Positions 1 to 9,435 are shown, counted from the first letter of the stretch. The stretch: 64,000 nt of DNA from Bacteroidia bacterium (GCA_002749065.1 PDTX01000006.1:21519-85518), one strand, 5' to 3'. A program made the numbers and translations. The notes: generated by a model from the sequence alone, not told the origin.

Positions 1-143
1 CTTCTATGATTAGCCCAGCTAGCTATGGAGAGTAGCCCGGTGCGTGGCCTAGCGGCCAGCCTGCCTGGGTGGCGCATCGGGAGGAATAACTACACGTCTT
101 TGTGAAAAGTGCTGTTATAAACATCTAAATTCTGAGTAAAGTT

Positions 144-2351
144 ATGATACAGCAACTATTTTGGTTGGTGCCGATATGTTCGGTCATCGCGCTCGTGGCG
201 GCCTACTTCTTCTACAGCAGCATGATGCGGGCTAGTGAGGGGAACGACCGCATGAAGGAGATTGCCTCGTACGTGCGTACGGGTGCCATGTCCTATCTCC
301 GGCAGCAGAACAAGGTCGTGTTCATCGCGTTCCTGGTGCTGGCGGCCTTCTTCTCCATTCTGGCCTACGTGCTGCACGTGCAGAATGAGTGGGTGCCCTT
401 CGCGTTCCTGACCGGTGGTCTGTTCAGCGCGCTGGCGGGCTACATCGGGATGCTCACCGCGACCAACGCCTCGGCCCGTACGGCCTTCGCTGCGAGCCAG
501 TCGCTCAACAAGGGCCTCACGGTGGCCTTCCGCTCGGGCTCCGTCATGGGCCTCACGGTGGTGGGCCTGGCCCTGCTGCACGTGGCCATCTGGTACCTGG
601 TGCTGGACAAGTTCGTGGAGTCGCCCGAGCCGGGGCATAAGCTCATCATCATCACCACGACCATGCTGACCTTCGGCATGGGTGCGTCCACCCAGGCCCT
701 CTTCGCCCGCGTGGGCGGCGGTATCTACACCAAGGCCGCGGACGTGGGGGCTGATCTCGTGGGCAAGGTGGAGGCCGGTATCCCTGAGGACGACCCGCGG
801 AACCCCGCGACCATCGCGGACAACGTGGGCGACAACGTGGGCGACGTGGCCGGCATGGGGGCCGACCTCTACGAGAGCTACGCGGGCAGCGTGCTCGCGA
901 CCATGGCGCTCGGGGCGGCCGCCTTCCGCATGGGGGGCGAAATGCAGCTCAAGGCCGTGTTCGCGCCCATGCTCATCGCGGCCGTCGGCATCCTGCTCTC
1001 CATCGTCGGCATCTTCGCCGTGCGCACCAAGGAGAACGCCACGATGAACCAGCTACTCTCGGCCCTGAGCGTCGGCGTGGGCCTGAGCAGCACCCTCATC
1101 TCCGTGGCCACATTCGCCATCCTCTACTTCCTGGGGCTGCAGAACTGGTTCTGGATTGCCTGCTCGGTGGTGGTGGGACTGCTCGTCGGCATCGTCATCG
1201 GCAAGAGCACCGAGTACTACACCTCGCACAGCTTCAAGCCGACCCGGAAGGTGAGCGAGAGCGCCGAGATGGGCCACGCCACGGTGATTATCAGCGGCAT
1301 GGGCCTGGGTATGATCTCCACCGCCATCCCCGTGCTCTCCATCGTGGTGGGCATCACGCTCTCCTACCTCTTCGCCTCGGGCTTCGACCCGCAGAACTAC
1401 ACCCTCGGCCTCTACGGCATCGGTATCGCCGCGGTGGGCATGCTCTCCACCCTGGGTATCACCCTGGCCACGGATGCCTACGGCCCGATTGCGGACAACG
1501 CCGGGGGTAACGCCGAGATGAGCGGGCTGGACCCCGAGGTACGCCGCCGCACCGATGCCCTCGATGCGCTGGGCAACACCACGGCCGCCACCGGTAAGGG
1601 CTTCGCCATAGGCTCGGCCGCCCTGACGGCCCTTGCGCTCCTGGCCTCCTACATCGAGGAGATCAAAATCTCCATCATGCACCTGATGGCCGACGGCAAG
1701 GAGGTGCTGACCGCCTTCGGCGAGACGCTTAGCATCGAGCAGGTGCGGCATGCCGAGATCACCGACCTGATGACCTGGTACGACGTGACGCTGATGAACT
1801 ACAAGGTGCTGGTGGGGGTATTCCTCGGCTCGATGCTCGCCTTCATCTTCACGGGGCTCACGATGAACGCCGTGGGGCGCGCCGCGCAGAAGATGGTGGA
1901 GGAGGTGCGCCGCCAGTTCCGCACGATACCCGGCATCATGGAGGGTACCGGCACGCCCGACTACGTGCGCTGCGTGGAGATCTCCACTAAGGCCGCCCAG
2001 GCCGAGATGCTCATGCCCGCCGCGCTCGCCATCCTGATTCCCATCGCCACGGGCGCAATCTTCGGCGTGGCCGGGGTGATGGGCCTGCTGGTGGGCGGCC
2101 TCGGTACGGGCTTCGTGCTGGCCACCTACATGGCCAACGCTGGGGGCGCATGGGACAACGCCAAGAAGTACATCGAGGAGGGCCACTTCGGCGGCAAGGG
2201 CAGCGACCCCCACAAGGCCGCGGTGACGGGCGACACGGTGGGCGACCCCTTCAAGGACACCTCGGGCCCGAGCCTCAACATCCTCATCAAGCTCATGTCC
2301 ATGGTCAGCATCGTGATGGCGGGTTTGACAGTGGCCTACAGCATACTCTAA
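144..2351 (+). CDS. hppA: K+-dependent membrane-bound pyrophosphatase
   Basis: Integral membrane enzyme that hydrolyses pyrophosphate and pumps H+ or Na+ across the inner membrane. The 735-aa length is normal for the family and the protein is almost entirely transmembrane helices. The catalytic stretch [20 protein letters not shown] begins near residue 200, followed by [20 protein letters not shown], which holds the Asp cluster for Mg-PPi. At residues 477-482 the sequence is GNTTAA: Ala at 481 (not Lys) marks the K+-dependent subfamily. Whether it pumps H+ or Na+ cannot be decided by eye. It is single-gene, closed by a strong terminator 20 nt downstream. The ATG at 144 precedes a good first membrane segment. 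Confidence 0.96.
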   Translation: MIQQLFWLVPICSVIALVAAYFFYSSMMRASEGNDRMKEIASYVRTGAMSYLRQQNKVVFIAFLVLAAFFSILAYVLHVQNEWVPFAFLTGGLFSALAGYIGMLTATNASARTAFAASQSLNKGLTVAFRSGSVMGLTVVGLALLHVAIWYLVLDKFVESPEPGHKLIIITTTMLTFGMGASTQALFARVGGGIYTKAADVGADLVGKVEAGIPEDDPRNPATIADNVGDNVGDVAGMGADLYESYAGSVLATMALGAAAFRMGGEMQLKAVFAPMLIAAVGILLSIVGIFAVRTKENATMNQLLSALSVGVGLSSTLISVATFAILYFLGLQNWFWIACSVVVGLLVGIVIGKSTEYYTSHSFKPTRKVSESAEMGHATVIISGMGLGMISTAIPVLSIVVGITLSYLFASGFDPQNYTLGLYGIGIAAVGMLSTLGITLATDAYGPIADNAGGNAEMSGLDPEVRRRTDALDALGNTTAATGKGFAIGSAALTALALLASYIEEIKISIMHLMADGKEVLTAFGETLSIEQVRHAEITDLMTWYDVTLMNYKVLVGVFLGSMLAFIFTGLTMNAVGRAAQKMVEEVRRQFRTIPGIMEGTGTPDYVRCVEISTKAAQAEMLMPAALAILIPIATGAIFGVAGVMGLLVGGLGTGFVLATYMANAGGAWDNAKKYIEEGHFGGKGSDPHKAAVTGDTVGDPFKDTSGPSLNILIKLMSMVSIVMAGLTVAYSIL

Positions 2352-2371
2352 AAATTCAGCCAGTTTGAGTT

Positions 2372-2401
2372 GGGGGCATCCACTCGGATGCCCCCTTTTT
2401 T
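2372..2401 (+). terminator. Rho-independent terminator of hppA
   Basis: Perfect 10-bp stem GGGGGCATCC / GGATGCCCCC with a 4-nt ACTC loop, followed by six T. It lies 20 nt after the hppA stop codon. Confidence 0.93.
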
Positions 2402-2584
2402 GCGTTTCGCATCAGGGCGCAGGGCCACTATTTCACGCCCCGGGCCTGTCCCTCGGGAGGCCATTTGGGCGCATCCGTGCAATTGCCTGTATTCCTTCAT
2501 GACGCCCCAGGGGGCTTTGGTGTATGCATAGACGAGGTTAACGGAAAGTGGAGGCTACGGAGCGACTATTATGCGGAAAAGAAG

Positions 2585-2592
2585 TATTTTTG
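2585..2592 (+). promoter_or_regulatory. Candidate -7 element TATTTTTG
   Basis: Matches the Bacteroidetes consensus TAnnTTTG, 19 nt before the ATG at 2611. No clear -33 TTTG is seen at the expected distance, so this is a weak call. The rest of 2402-2610 shows no gene. Confidence 0.35.
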
Positions 2593-2610
2593 CCGTCATA
2601 GTATAGGTAT

Positions 2611-4725
2611 ATGGCTGGGATTACACGCGGTGCGCGCATTGTGGTACGGAGGATATTTCTGCTCCTGGGGCTTTTGGCCCTGGGGGTGGCTTCGTACGCG
2701 CAGGGCGTGGAGCTGGGCGGATTTGCGGGTTCGGAGGAGGTGGGAGCTTCGCAGCTGGCCCAGCGGTCGGAAAGGTCCGAGCTGGACCGCCGCATCGGCT
2801 ACATCTGGATGTTCGCCGAGGGGGTGGAGTGGAGCAAGCGTACCCGGCGGCCGATTACCATAGAGCTCATCGGGGTGGATGCCTCATTCGCCCAGACGCT
2901 CAGCGCGTACAGCAGGCCCCGGAGGATCGGTAGGCGTCGCGTACGGGTTGTGCGAACGCAGGACTTCAGCGTGGATGCCCGGCGGGATGCCCTCCCCAAC
3001 ATCGTGTACGTGGGGAAAGGGGCGGTGGAGCGTCTCGAGAGCGTGTATGCGTACTTCCGGGGGAAGCCCGTGCTGGTGATCAGCGAGCAGCCCTACTTCG
3101 GCGATGGGTGGATGGTCTCCTTCCCCAACGATACGCATGAGCAGACCAACGTGAAGTGGGTTTTCTCCTACAATCCGCAGAATATAGCCAAGCTTGCCAA
3201 GCTCCGCCTGAAGGGGCGCCTCAAGGATGATAGTCAGGGGGATACGCCCCGGCGTACGCGTCGCTCGCAGGTGGCCCAGGGCTCTAGCTCGAAGGCTGGC
3301 CGGCGGCGTGCGGGCTCGTCGTCCATAGCGGCCGACAAGGGGGCCACGCAGCAGAAGCCCGGGCTGATAGTGGAGAGCAAGCAGCCGGAGAACGTGCAGG
3401 GGCACAATGGGGGGGACGAGATATACAGCCTGTGGCGGCAGCGGATGGGCATCGCGCAGGGGCGCTTGCAGAGCGAGGACTGGGGGCTGGCGGCGCGGAT
3501 GGACTGGCGCAACGAGCTGCTGTTTGAGCAGGCCGAGATTATTTCCCGGAAGAACGATACGATTTCCTTCCTGAGCCGTGAGATGGAGGTGCTGCTGCAT
3601 GAGGTTTTTGCCAAGAGCCGCGAGGTGAGCGACTCCGGCATGCTGCTGGGCCTGTATCCCAAGGGCTTGCTGGCGCGCCCGGCGGTTCTCCTGGATAAAG
3701 AGGGCAACGCGACCTACGAGCGCTACGAGGGCTCGTACAGCAAGGCGCGTGAGCTGGTTTCGGAGGGGATAGTGCGTAGGCGGGCGGCCCAGCGAATGCG
3801 CGCCAATGCCCGGAGTAGCCATGTGCGCGAGGAGGTGTGGAAATTCAGCACGGCCCCCTGGCTGTACGAGGTGGAGGGCCAGCTGATTCTCATGAGCCTG
3901 GTGCTGGTGAGCCTGGTGAGCGTGTACTTCGTCTCCCTCCGCGTACGTCGCCTGCCCCATGAGCCTGTGCTGGCCGCCGGGCCGGGGGCTCCCGTGGTGG
4001 CCGCAGGTGCTCTGGGCCTTCTGGCCCGGGAGGAGAAGGAGCGGGAGGAGCAGGAGGCGGCCAGCCGCTTGCTGGCGGACATCAGCCATGAGATGCGGAC
4101 CCCGCTCAACGCCATAGTGGGGCTGAGCGAGTACCTCGGTGAGGCCAGCGAGGCGAGCAAGGCCCCGACCGAGGCCGAGGCCGGGGAGGTGTCGGAGGCC
4201 CTACGCCTAATTCGGAGCAACGCCGAGACGCTCAACCGCACGATGAATAACGTCATGACCCTGAACATGATACAGGGTGGCACCATCCGCCTCGAGCCCA
4301 AGGAGTTCTCCGTGGAGGCGATGTTCGAGCGCATCAACGGGCGGATGCGCCGGGTGGCGGAGGAGGTCGGCGTGGATGTCCCGATAGCCTACGAGCTGCG
4401 GGGGGACATCCCCCCCCGGATTTTTGCCGACGAGGGCAAAATCAGCGCGGTGCTGGAGCTCTCGCTCAGCAGCGCCCTGTTCTCCAGCGCGGTGGAGAGC
4501 CTGACCTTTGGCTGCGAGCGCATGCCGGAGGGGAGCGAGGAGGAGTTCTGCTTCTTTGCCCAGCATCTGGGCCAGGGCAGCGACCCGGCCGATGACGCCG
4601 GGAGCGACAGGACCTTCAGCCGCGAAACGGCTCGCCAGCTCGCCCGCATCATGGGCAGCGAGATACGCCAGCTCAGGGTGGAGGACGGGCTGCGGTGCGA
4701 GTTCTCCGTGCGTGGCGTGGCCTAG
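2611..4725 (+). CDS. YfiR-domain membrane histidine-kinase-like protein with degenerate ATPase
   Basis: 704 aa. Residues 1-32 look like a signal peptide or first membrane segment. Residues about 52-200 read as a DUF4154/YfiR-HmsC domain (RRIGYIWMFAEGVEWSK, then NIVYVGKGAV, then KPVLVISEQPYFGDG). A basic, Ser-rich linker and a charged helical region follow, with one transmembrane helix near 423-445. A HisKA phosphoacceptor motif ISHEMRTPLNAIVG places the His at about 493. The ATPase domain that should follow is poor: the N-box position reads LSLSSALFSS with no Asn, and no DxGxG or GxGLG box is seen. Autophosphorylation is therefore doubtful; it may be a pseudokinase or scaffold. No response regulator gene is adjacent. 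Confidence 0.75.
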   Translation: MAGITRGARIVVRRIFLLLGLLALGVASYAQGVELGGFAGSEEVGASQLAQRSERSELDRRIGYIWMFAEGVEWSKRTRRPITIELIGVDASFAQTLSAYSRPRRIGRRRVRVVRTQDFSVDARRDALPNIVYVGKGAVERLESVYAYFRGKPVLVISEQPYFGDGWMVSFPNDTHEQTNVKWVFSYNPQNIAKLAKLRLKGRLKDDSQGDTPRRTRRSQVAQGSSSKAGRRRAGSSSIAADKGATQQKPGLIVESKQPENVQGHNGGDEIYSLWRQRMGIAQGRLQSEDWGLAARMDWRNELLFEQAEIISRKNDTISFLSREMEVLLHEVFAKSREVSDSGMLLGLYPKGLLARPAVLLDKEGNATYERYEGSYSKARELVSEGIVRRRAAQRMRANARSSHVREEVWKFSTAPWLYEVEGQLILMSLVLVSLVSVYFVSLRVRRLPHEPVLAAGPGAPVVAAGALGLLAREEKEREEQEAASRLLADISHEMRTPLNAIVGLSEYLGEASEASKAPTEAEAGEVSEALRLIRSNAETLNRTMNNVMTLNMIQGGTIRLEPKEFSVEAMFERINGRMRRVAEEVGVDVPIAYELRGDIPPRIFADEGKISAVLELSLSSALFSSAVESLTFGCERMPEGSEEEFCFFAQHLGQGSDPADDAGSDRTFSRETARQLARIMGSEIRQLRVEDGLRCEFSVRGVA

Positions 4726-4781
4726 CGTGTAGAACAATTGCAAGTGCGGCCTGTTCTGCAGTCATAACAAAGCCTTTCGCT

Positions 4782-5312
4782 ATGCACTACCTCTTCCGCG
4801 TTCAAAATCCTGAGGATGCGCGATTTGTCCGTCATTACTGCCTGAGCCCCTGCATGTCCCTTCTGGAATTTCACCATTTCCTGCGTGCGGACCTCCAGCT
4901 CCAGGGGGTGGGCATGTCGAGCTTCTTCACCACGACGGACGACTATCAGCCCCTGCTGGAGTTCACGGAGGTGGACATGGAGAACGATACCGACCTGCCG
5001 GCCCTGCCGATGGAGCAGAGCCTGGTGCGGGAGGTGGTGCATGAGGTGGGCGAGAAGCTGATATACTGCTTCGACATCCTCTCGGAGCGGAACCTGACCC
5101 TGGAGCTAATCGAGAAGCGCCCTGAGGGTGGTGGCACCATCAGCTGCCTCCTGGCCGAGGGCGATAACCCCACGGCCAGCGGCGATGAGCTCGCGACTAA
5201 TAAGGCTGATATAGAGCTACTTCGCATGATGCTTGGGTCGGAGGAGGGGGATGATGAGGAGGGCTATGAGGGTGACTATGGGGAGGAGGGCGATGAGCCG
5301 TTTGGCGAGTAG
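4782..5312 (+). CDS. pRiA4b ORF-3 family protein
   Basis: 176 aa starting at ATG 4782 (MHYLFRVQ), chosen because the frame upstream of it runs back into the preceding kinase-like gene and looks noncoding. The N-terminal half (hydrophobic beta strands, LLEFHHFLRADLQ, then SSFFTT) and the central YCFDILSERNLTLELIEKRP resemble the plasmid pRiA4b ORF-3 family, of unknown biochemical role. The C-terminal 40 residues are strongly acidic (many Glu, Asp, Gly) and probably disordered. It sits 3 nt before miaA and is probably co-transcribed with it. Confidence 0.7.
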   Translation: MHYLFRVQNPEDARFVRHYCLSPCMSLLEFHHFLRADLQLQGVGMSSFFTTTDDYQPLLEFTEVDMENDTDLPALPMEQSLVREVVHEVGEKLIYCFDILSERNLTLELIEKRPEGGGTISCLLAEGDNPTASGDELATNKADIELLRMMLGSEEGDDEEGYEGDYGEEGDEPFGE

Positions 5313-5315
5313 GCG

Positions 5316-6233
5316 ATGAAGTCGCTGGTCGTGCTGCTCGGGCCGACGGGGGTGGGGAAGACCAGCATGAGTATCCGCCTGGCCCGGGAGCTGGGCTGCG
5401 AGATAGTCAATGCCGATTCGCGCCAGTGCTTCGCCCAGATGCGGATTGGCACGGCCTTCCCGAGCGGGGAGGAGCTGGCCGCCGTGCCGCACCACCTGCT
5501 GGGGCATAGGCGAATTGACGAGCGCTACAGCTGCGGGCAGTACGAGCTAGACGCGCTGGCGACGCTCGAGCGGCTCTTCGAGGGCCACGACTGCGCCATC
5601 CTCTGCGGGGGTAGCATGCTCTATGTGGATGCGGTCTGCCAGGGTATGGACGATTTCCCCGAGCCGGATATTGCCTTGCGTCAGCGGCTTAGCGAACGCT
5701 TGTCGGCAGAGGGCCTCGATGCGCTGGGCGCCGAGCTGGCGGTGCTGGACCCCATAGTCTGGGAGCGAATTGACCGGCGGAATGGCGCCCGCGTGCTGCG
5801 TGCCCTGGAGGTATGCCTGCAGACGGGCAGGCCCTACAGCAGCTGGCTGGGGCGGCAGAAGCGCGAGCGACCCTTCGGGGTGATCAAGGTGGGGATATCG
5901 CGCGATTGGGGGGAGCTCTGCGACCGTATCAATCGGCGGGTGGACGCGATGCTGGAGGCCGGCCTGGAGGAGGAGGCCCGTGCGCTCTGGCCGCATGAGG
6001 GTAATCCCGCCCTGCGAACCGTGGGCTATACCGAGTTTTTCTCTTACTTTGCGGGGCGGATTGACCGCGACGAGGCCGTGGAGAAGATACGGGTGAATAC
6101 CCGGAGGTACGCCAAGCGCCAGCTCCGTTGGTGGGCCAGGGATGGCGCGGTTCGCTGGTTTGACGCGGACGACTACGCGGGCCTCGCGGCCTACGTTACG
6201 TCTCGGCTCGCGGCGCTTGGGCATTCAGCATAG
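5316..6233 (+). CDS. miaA: tRNA dimethylallyltransferase
   Basis: Transfers dimethylallyl from DMAPP to A37 of tRNAs that read UNN codons. 305 aa, full length. The P-loop GPTGVGKTS is at residues 9-17, followed by EIVNADSRQ (substrate-binding Asp/Ser/Arg), GTAFPS, GGSMLYVDAV and the C-terminal NTRRYAKRQLRWW, all typical of MiaA. It starts 3 nt after the preceding stop codon and is followed after 10 nt by a glycosyltransferase gene, so 4782-7239 is probably one transcript. Confidence 0.96.
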   Translation: MKSLVVLLGPTGVGKTSMSIRLARELGCEIVNADSRQCFAQMRIGTAFPSGEELAAVPHHLLGHRRIDERYSCGQYELDALATLERLFEGHDCAILCGGSMLYVDAVCQGMDDFPEPDIALRQRLSERLSAEGLDALGAELAVLDPIVWERIDRRNGARVLRALEVCLQTGRPYSSWLGRQKRERPFGVIKVGISRDWGELCDRINRRVDAMLEAGLEEEARALWPHEGNPALRTVGYTEFFSYFAGRIDRDEAVEKIRVNTRRYAKRQLRWWARDGAVRWFDADDYAGLAAYVTSRLAALGHSA

Positions 6234-6243
6234 GGGGTAGCAG

Positions 6244-7239
6244 ATGGTAGAGAATAGGATTTTGTTCAGCATAGTCGTGCCGGTGTACAATCGGCCGGAG
6301 GAGCTCGATGAGCTACTGGAGAGCCTCTCGCATCAGGGGGTCAGGGGGTTTGAGGTGATAGTGGTGGATGATGGCTCCACCCGCAGGTGCGATGAGGTGT
6401 GCGCCAAGTGGGAGACGATCGGGGCCTTCCCCCTCCGCTACGAGTGGCAGCAGAACACGGGCCCGGCGGGTGCGCGCAACCGGGCGGCGCTCGACCCGGC
6501 CCTCCGTGGCGACTATATCCTCTTCCTCGATTCGGACTGCATTGCCCCGCCCAACTACCTGTATTTCACCCAGCACTGGGTGGGCGAGAGCGGGTGGGTC
6601 GACCTGTGGGGGGGGCCTGATGCCTTCATGAAGAGCTTCACCGTCAAGCAGAAGGCCATCTCCTACGCCATGACCAGCCCCCTGACCACCGGCGGGATAC
6701 GTGGTGGCGGGGAGCGTGCCACGAAGTTCTACCCCCGGACCTTCAACATGGGGGTCCGTCGCGAGGCCTTCCGCCAGGTCGGGGGCTTCACCTCCGACAT
6801 GCGCTACGGGGAGGACGTGGACCTGAGCATGCGCCTGGTGGAGCAGGGATTCCGGAGCGCGCTCTTCCCCGACCTCTTCGTATATCACAAGCGGCGGACC
6901 ACCTTCGGGGCCTTCTTCCGCCAGGTGTTCCACTCCGGCGGGGCGAGGGTGGACCTGAGCCGCCGCCACAAGGGGAGCCTCAAGCTGGTGCACCTGCTGC
7001 CCGCCATCGGGGTGGTCCTCCTCATCCTCGGCATGCTCATCCCGGTCACCAACTTCCAGGAGGCCGTCTTTGCCCTGGCCCTGCTCTACGCCCTCCTGGT
7101 GGGGCTCCACGCCACCTACCGCTTCCGCTCCCCGCGCCTTGGCGGGCTGGCGATCCTGGCCTGCGCCGTCATGATGCTGGGCTACGGGCTGGGCTATCTC
7201 TCCTCCCTGCTGGGTCTGGCCGGGCGCGAAGAGGGCTAG
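6244..7239 (+). CDS. Family 2 glycosyltransferase with C-terminal membrane segments
   Basis: 331 aa. The GT-A fold begins FSIVVPVYNRPEELDELL. The nucleotide-binding motif VVDDGST is at about residues 40-46 and the DxD-like LFLDSDC near residue 96-102. A further typical element is YGEDVDLSMRLVEQGF (acid catalyst and acceptor region) near residue 195. At least two hydrophobic helices close the protein (about 240-325), so it is membrane-anchored with its active domain in the cytoplasm. The sugar donor and product cannot be told from sequence. Likely role: cell-surface polysaccharide or glycolipid synthesis. Confidence 0.85.
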   Translation: MVENRILFSIVVPVYNRPEELDELLESLSHQGVRGFEVIVVDDGSTRRCDEVCAKWETIGAFPLRYEWQQNTGPAGARNRAALDPALRGDYILFLDSDCIAPPNYLYFTQHWVGESGWVDLWGGPDAFMKSFTVKQKAISYAMTSPLTTGGIRGGGERATKFYPRTFNMGVRREAFRQVGGFTSDMRYGEDVDLSMRLVEQGFRSALFPDLFVYHKRRTTFGAFFRQVFHSGGARVDLSRRHKGSLKLVHLLPAIGVVLLILGMLIPVTNFQEAVFALALLYALLVGLHATYRFRSPRLGGLAILACAVMMLGYGLGYLSSLLGLAGREEG

Positions 7240-7353
7240 AGGCCCAGGCCAGGCTGCTCCTGCGCGGATGACCCCACCCGGATGTATTCCCAAAAAGGGT
7301 GCTACAAAACGTCTTAAAAAGTCGGGGGAAGCCATTTTCCAATTGAAAAAGGC

Positions 7354-7361
7354 TATATTTG
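7354..7361 (+). promoter_or_regulatory. Candidate -7 element TATATTTG upstream of the ECF sigma gene
   Basis: TAnnTTTG match 112 nt before the ATG at 7473. A TTTT at 7335-7338 is the only nearby -33-like block and its spacing is short. The flanking DNA (7280-7400) is the AT-richest part of this gap, as expected for a promoter. Confidence 0.45.
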
Positions 7362-7472
7362 CTGACATTTTGCGACGATTTTCGGTGCATCTCAAATAGG
7401 CTTTGGTGCTATGTAGCAGGGACTTTCATCCGTCTGACGACCGGATGCAGGGTGAAGAAAAACACGAAAGGC

Positions 7473-8081
7473 ATGGAGGTAAATTCTAAACTAAGCGATA
7501 AGGCCCAGCGCGACCTTATCCTGATAGAACGGGCCAGGGAGAACGACCAGGCCGCCTTCCGGGAGCTGTACGATAAGTACTACAACTCCATCTACTATCT
7601 GGTCCTCAAGATGGTAGGTAAGCCCAGCGATGCCGAAGACCTCGCCTCCGAGGCGCTGGGTAAGGCCTTCCGCAACATACACCAGTACGTGCCCACCTAC
7701 GCCTTCAGCAGCTGGCTATTCAAAATCGCGACCAACAAGACCATCGACTTCATCCGTAAGCGGCGGATGAACTTCGTGGACTACGACCTAATTCCCCAGG
7801 GCAGCGGCGAGCATGGCAACGGGACGATGGCCTCATTCACCCTCGACGAAGACCCCGAGAAGCTGATGGTGCAGCAGCAGACCAAGGAGCGCCTTTGGGA
7901 GCTGGTGGACCGCCTCAAGCCCCACTACCGCCTGCTGGTCATCATGCGCTACTTCGAGGAGTTCACCTACGAGGAGATCAGCGTCGCGCTCGACCTGCCC
8001 ATGGGCACCGTCAAGGCCCAGCTCTTCCGCTCGCGGAGCATGCTCCAGGACCTACTCAAGGGGAAGGACACCCTCGATTAG
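7473..8081 (+). CDS. ECF-type RNA polymerase sigma factor
   Basis: 202 aa from ATG 7473 (MEVNSKLSDKAQ). Region 2 is FRELYDKYYNSIYYLVLK, followed by SDAEDLASEALGKAFRNI and the -10 reading WLFKIATNKTIDFIRKRR. Region 4 (LVIMRYFEEFTYEEISVALD, then MGTVKAQLFRSRSML) contains the helix-turn-helix. No anti-sigma gene is adjacent. The stop codon TAG shares its last base with the GTG start of rsmG, so translation of the two is probably coupled. What it controls is not evident. Confidence 0.92.
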   Translation: MEVNSKLSDKAQRDLILIERARENDQAAFRELYDKYYNSIYYLVLKMVGKPSDAEDLASEALGKAFRNIHQYVPTYAFSSWLFKIATNKTIDFIRKRRMNFVDYDLIPQGSGEHGNGTMASFTLDEDPEKLMVQQQTKERLWELVDRLKPHYRLLVIMRYFEEFTYEEISVALDLPMGTVKAQLFRSRSMLQDLLKGKDTLD

Positions 8082-8725
8082 TGGATTCGCAGCGAGCCTT
8101 CTCGGAGGTGGCCCAGCTCGCGGCCATCTACCCCGCGCTGGGGGAGGCCCAGCTCCAGCAGCTTGTCCACCTCGGCGATTGCTACCGGGAGTGGAATGCC
8201 AAAATCAACCTGATCTCGCGCCAGGACATAGGCAACGTAGTGCGCCATCACGTGGTGCATAGCCTCGCGCCGACCCTCTTTCTCGATTTCCGGAGCGGCT
8301 GCCGGGTGCTCGACTTCGGCACGGGGGGCGGATTGCCCGGCCTACCTCTGGCCATCGCCCACCCCGAGGTGGAGTTCCATTTGGTGGACTCCATCGGCAA
8401 GAAGATACGTGTGGTGCAGGCCATAGCCCGGGAGCTGGGGCTGGAGAACGTGACCGCGGAGCAGGTCCGGGGGGAGCAGCTCAAGGGGCAGTACGCCTGG
8501 GTGGTTTCCCGTGGCGTGACCGACATGGTGCAGCTCTGGCAGTGGGTGCGTGGCCTGCTGGTGGCCGAGGGCGGGGCGCAGCCCAACGGCCTGATAGCCT
8601 ACAAGGGGGGTGACCTGCGGCGGGAGCTGGCGAGCTTCGGCAGGAGGGCGACGATTTGGGAGCTGGCGGGCCGCCTGCCCGGTGAATGGTTCGAGGGCAA
8701 GCAGCTCGTGCGCATCGCGAAGTAG
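8081..8725 (+). CDS. rsmG: 16S rRNA (guanine-527-N7)-methyltransferase
   Basis: 214 aa from a GTG at 8081, which overlaps the sigma-factor stop (TAGTG). The frame is open further upstream, but that part is antisense-like and inside the sigma gene. NAKINLISRQD, then the SAM-binding VLDFGTGGGLPGLPLAI, then FHLVDSIGKKIRVVQAI are characteristic of RsmG/GidB. It methylates G527 in helix 18 of 16S rRNA. Its stop codon is immediately followed by the stop codon of the convergent gene on the other strand, leaving no space for a terminator. Confidence 0.95.
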   Translation: MDSQRAFSEVAQLAAIYPALGEAQLQQLVHLGDCYREWNAKINLISRQDIGNVVRHHVVHSLAPTLFLDFRSGCRVLDFGTGGGLPGLPLAIAHPEVEFHLVDSIGKKIRVVQAIARELGLENVTAEQVRGEQLKGQYAWVVSRGVTDMVQLWQWVRGLLVAEGGAQPNGLIAYKGGDLRRELASFGRRATIWELAGRLPGEWFEGKQLVRIAK

Positions 8726-9412
8726 CTACTTCTTTGAGGCGAAGGCCAGGATAAGCCCGAGGGCGATGGAGAGAACGGCGGCGAAGAGCGTGCGCATGTC
8801 GGCCGGGAGGAGGAAGGAGATGGTGTGCGCCGGTATCCAGAAGAGGGGGATGGTCTTGGCGAACACGAAGTTCCACTGCACCTTCCAGTCTATCCGCTCG
8901 CGGAGGATGTCCACCACGTGAATTCGGTGCGTGAGCGCTCCCATTCCCCCTTGCCACTCCGCGATGTGCATATCAGTAATCTTGTGGGTGAGCATCATGA
9001 CGGGCGCGTAGACGGTGTTCATCACCGCGCTGACCGCGAGGGCCACCAGCACCCGTTGCGGGCCCATCGGTCCGGCGAGTGCCTCGGTGGCCTCCGCTAG
9101 GCCGAGGTAGGCCAGGAAGGTGGGCACGCCGGTGGCGAAGATCACGAAGGCGAGCTTGACGGTGAGGCCGAGGATGCCCCAGACCACCGCGCGGGGGAGG
9201 AGGCCGAAGCCCGGCGGGACGTACTGGCCGCTGCGGATGCGGGCCGCGAGCATCTCGCCGAAGGTGGCCAGGAGGGCGAACTTCAGGAAGGCCGCCACCA
9301 TCCCGTGCTGGCCGTTGAGCCAGTCGTAGGCCTCTTGCACTGGCTCTACGAGCGCGAAGAGGGAGATGAAGGCGAGGGCCAGGATGATTACCCCGAGGTC
9401 TTTCGTTCTCAT
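8726..9412 (-). CDS. Four-TM membrane protein, possibly Mpv17/PMP22-like
   Basis: 228 aa, start ATG at 9412 (MRTKDLGVII). Hydrophobic helices lie at about 7-25, 40-60, 80-105 and 195-225. The C-terminal block WNFVFAKTIPLFWIPAHTIS resembles proteins I recall being labelled Mpv17/PMP22 family in Bacteroides, but this is from memory. It is the last gene of a run of closely spaced envelope genes and may only be conserved by position. Substrate or role unknown. Confidence 0.6.
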   Translation of the reverse strand: MRTKDLGVIILALAFISLFALVEPVQEAYDWLNGQHGMVAAFLKFALLATFGEMLAARIRSGQYVPPGFGLLPRAVVWGILGLTVKLAFVIFATGVPTFLAYLGLAEATEALAGPMGPQRVLVALAVSAVMNTVYAPVMMLTHKITDMHIAEWQGGMGALTHRIHVVDILRERIDWKVQWNFVFAKTIPLFWIPAHTISFLLPADMRTLFAAVLSIALGLILAFASKK

Positions 9413-9435
9413 GCCTAGTGCGTTTTGTCCGGTTC

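Noticed and set aside
1..143. Gene or promoter upstream of hppA
   Set aside because: No open frame of note. CGTCTTTG near 97 lacks the TA of the -7 element, so no promoter is called.
4731..4756. AGAACA ... TGTTCT inverted repeat before the pRiA4b-type gene
   Set aside because: Six-bp arms with a 14-nt loop and no T run; too weak to call a terminator or operator.
7895..8080. Upstream extension of rsmG into the sigma-factor gene
   Set aside because: The extra 62 codons are an out-of-frame reading of the sigma gene; the GTG at 8081 gives the normal RsmG length.
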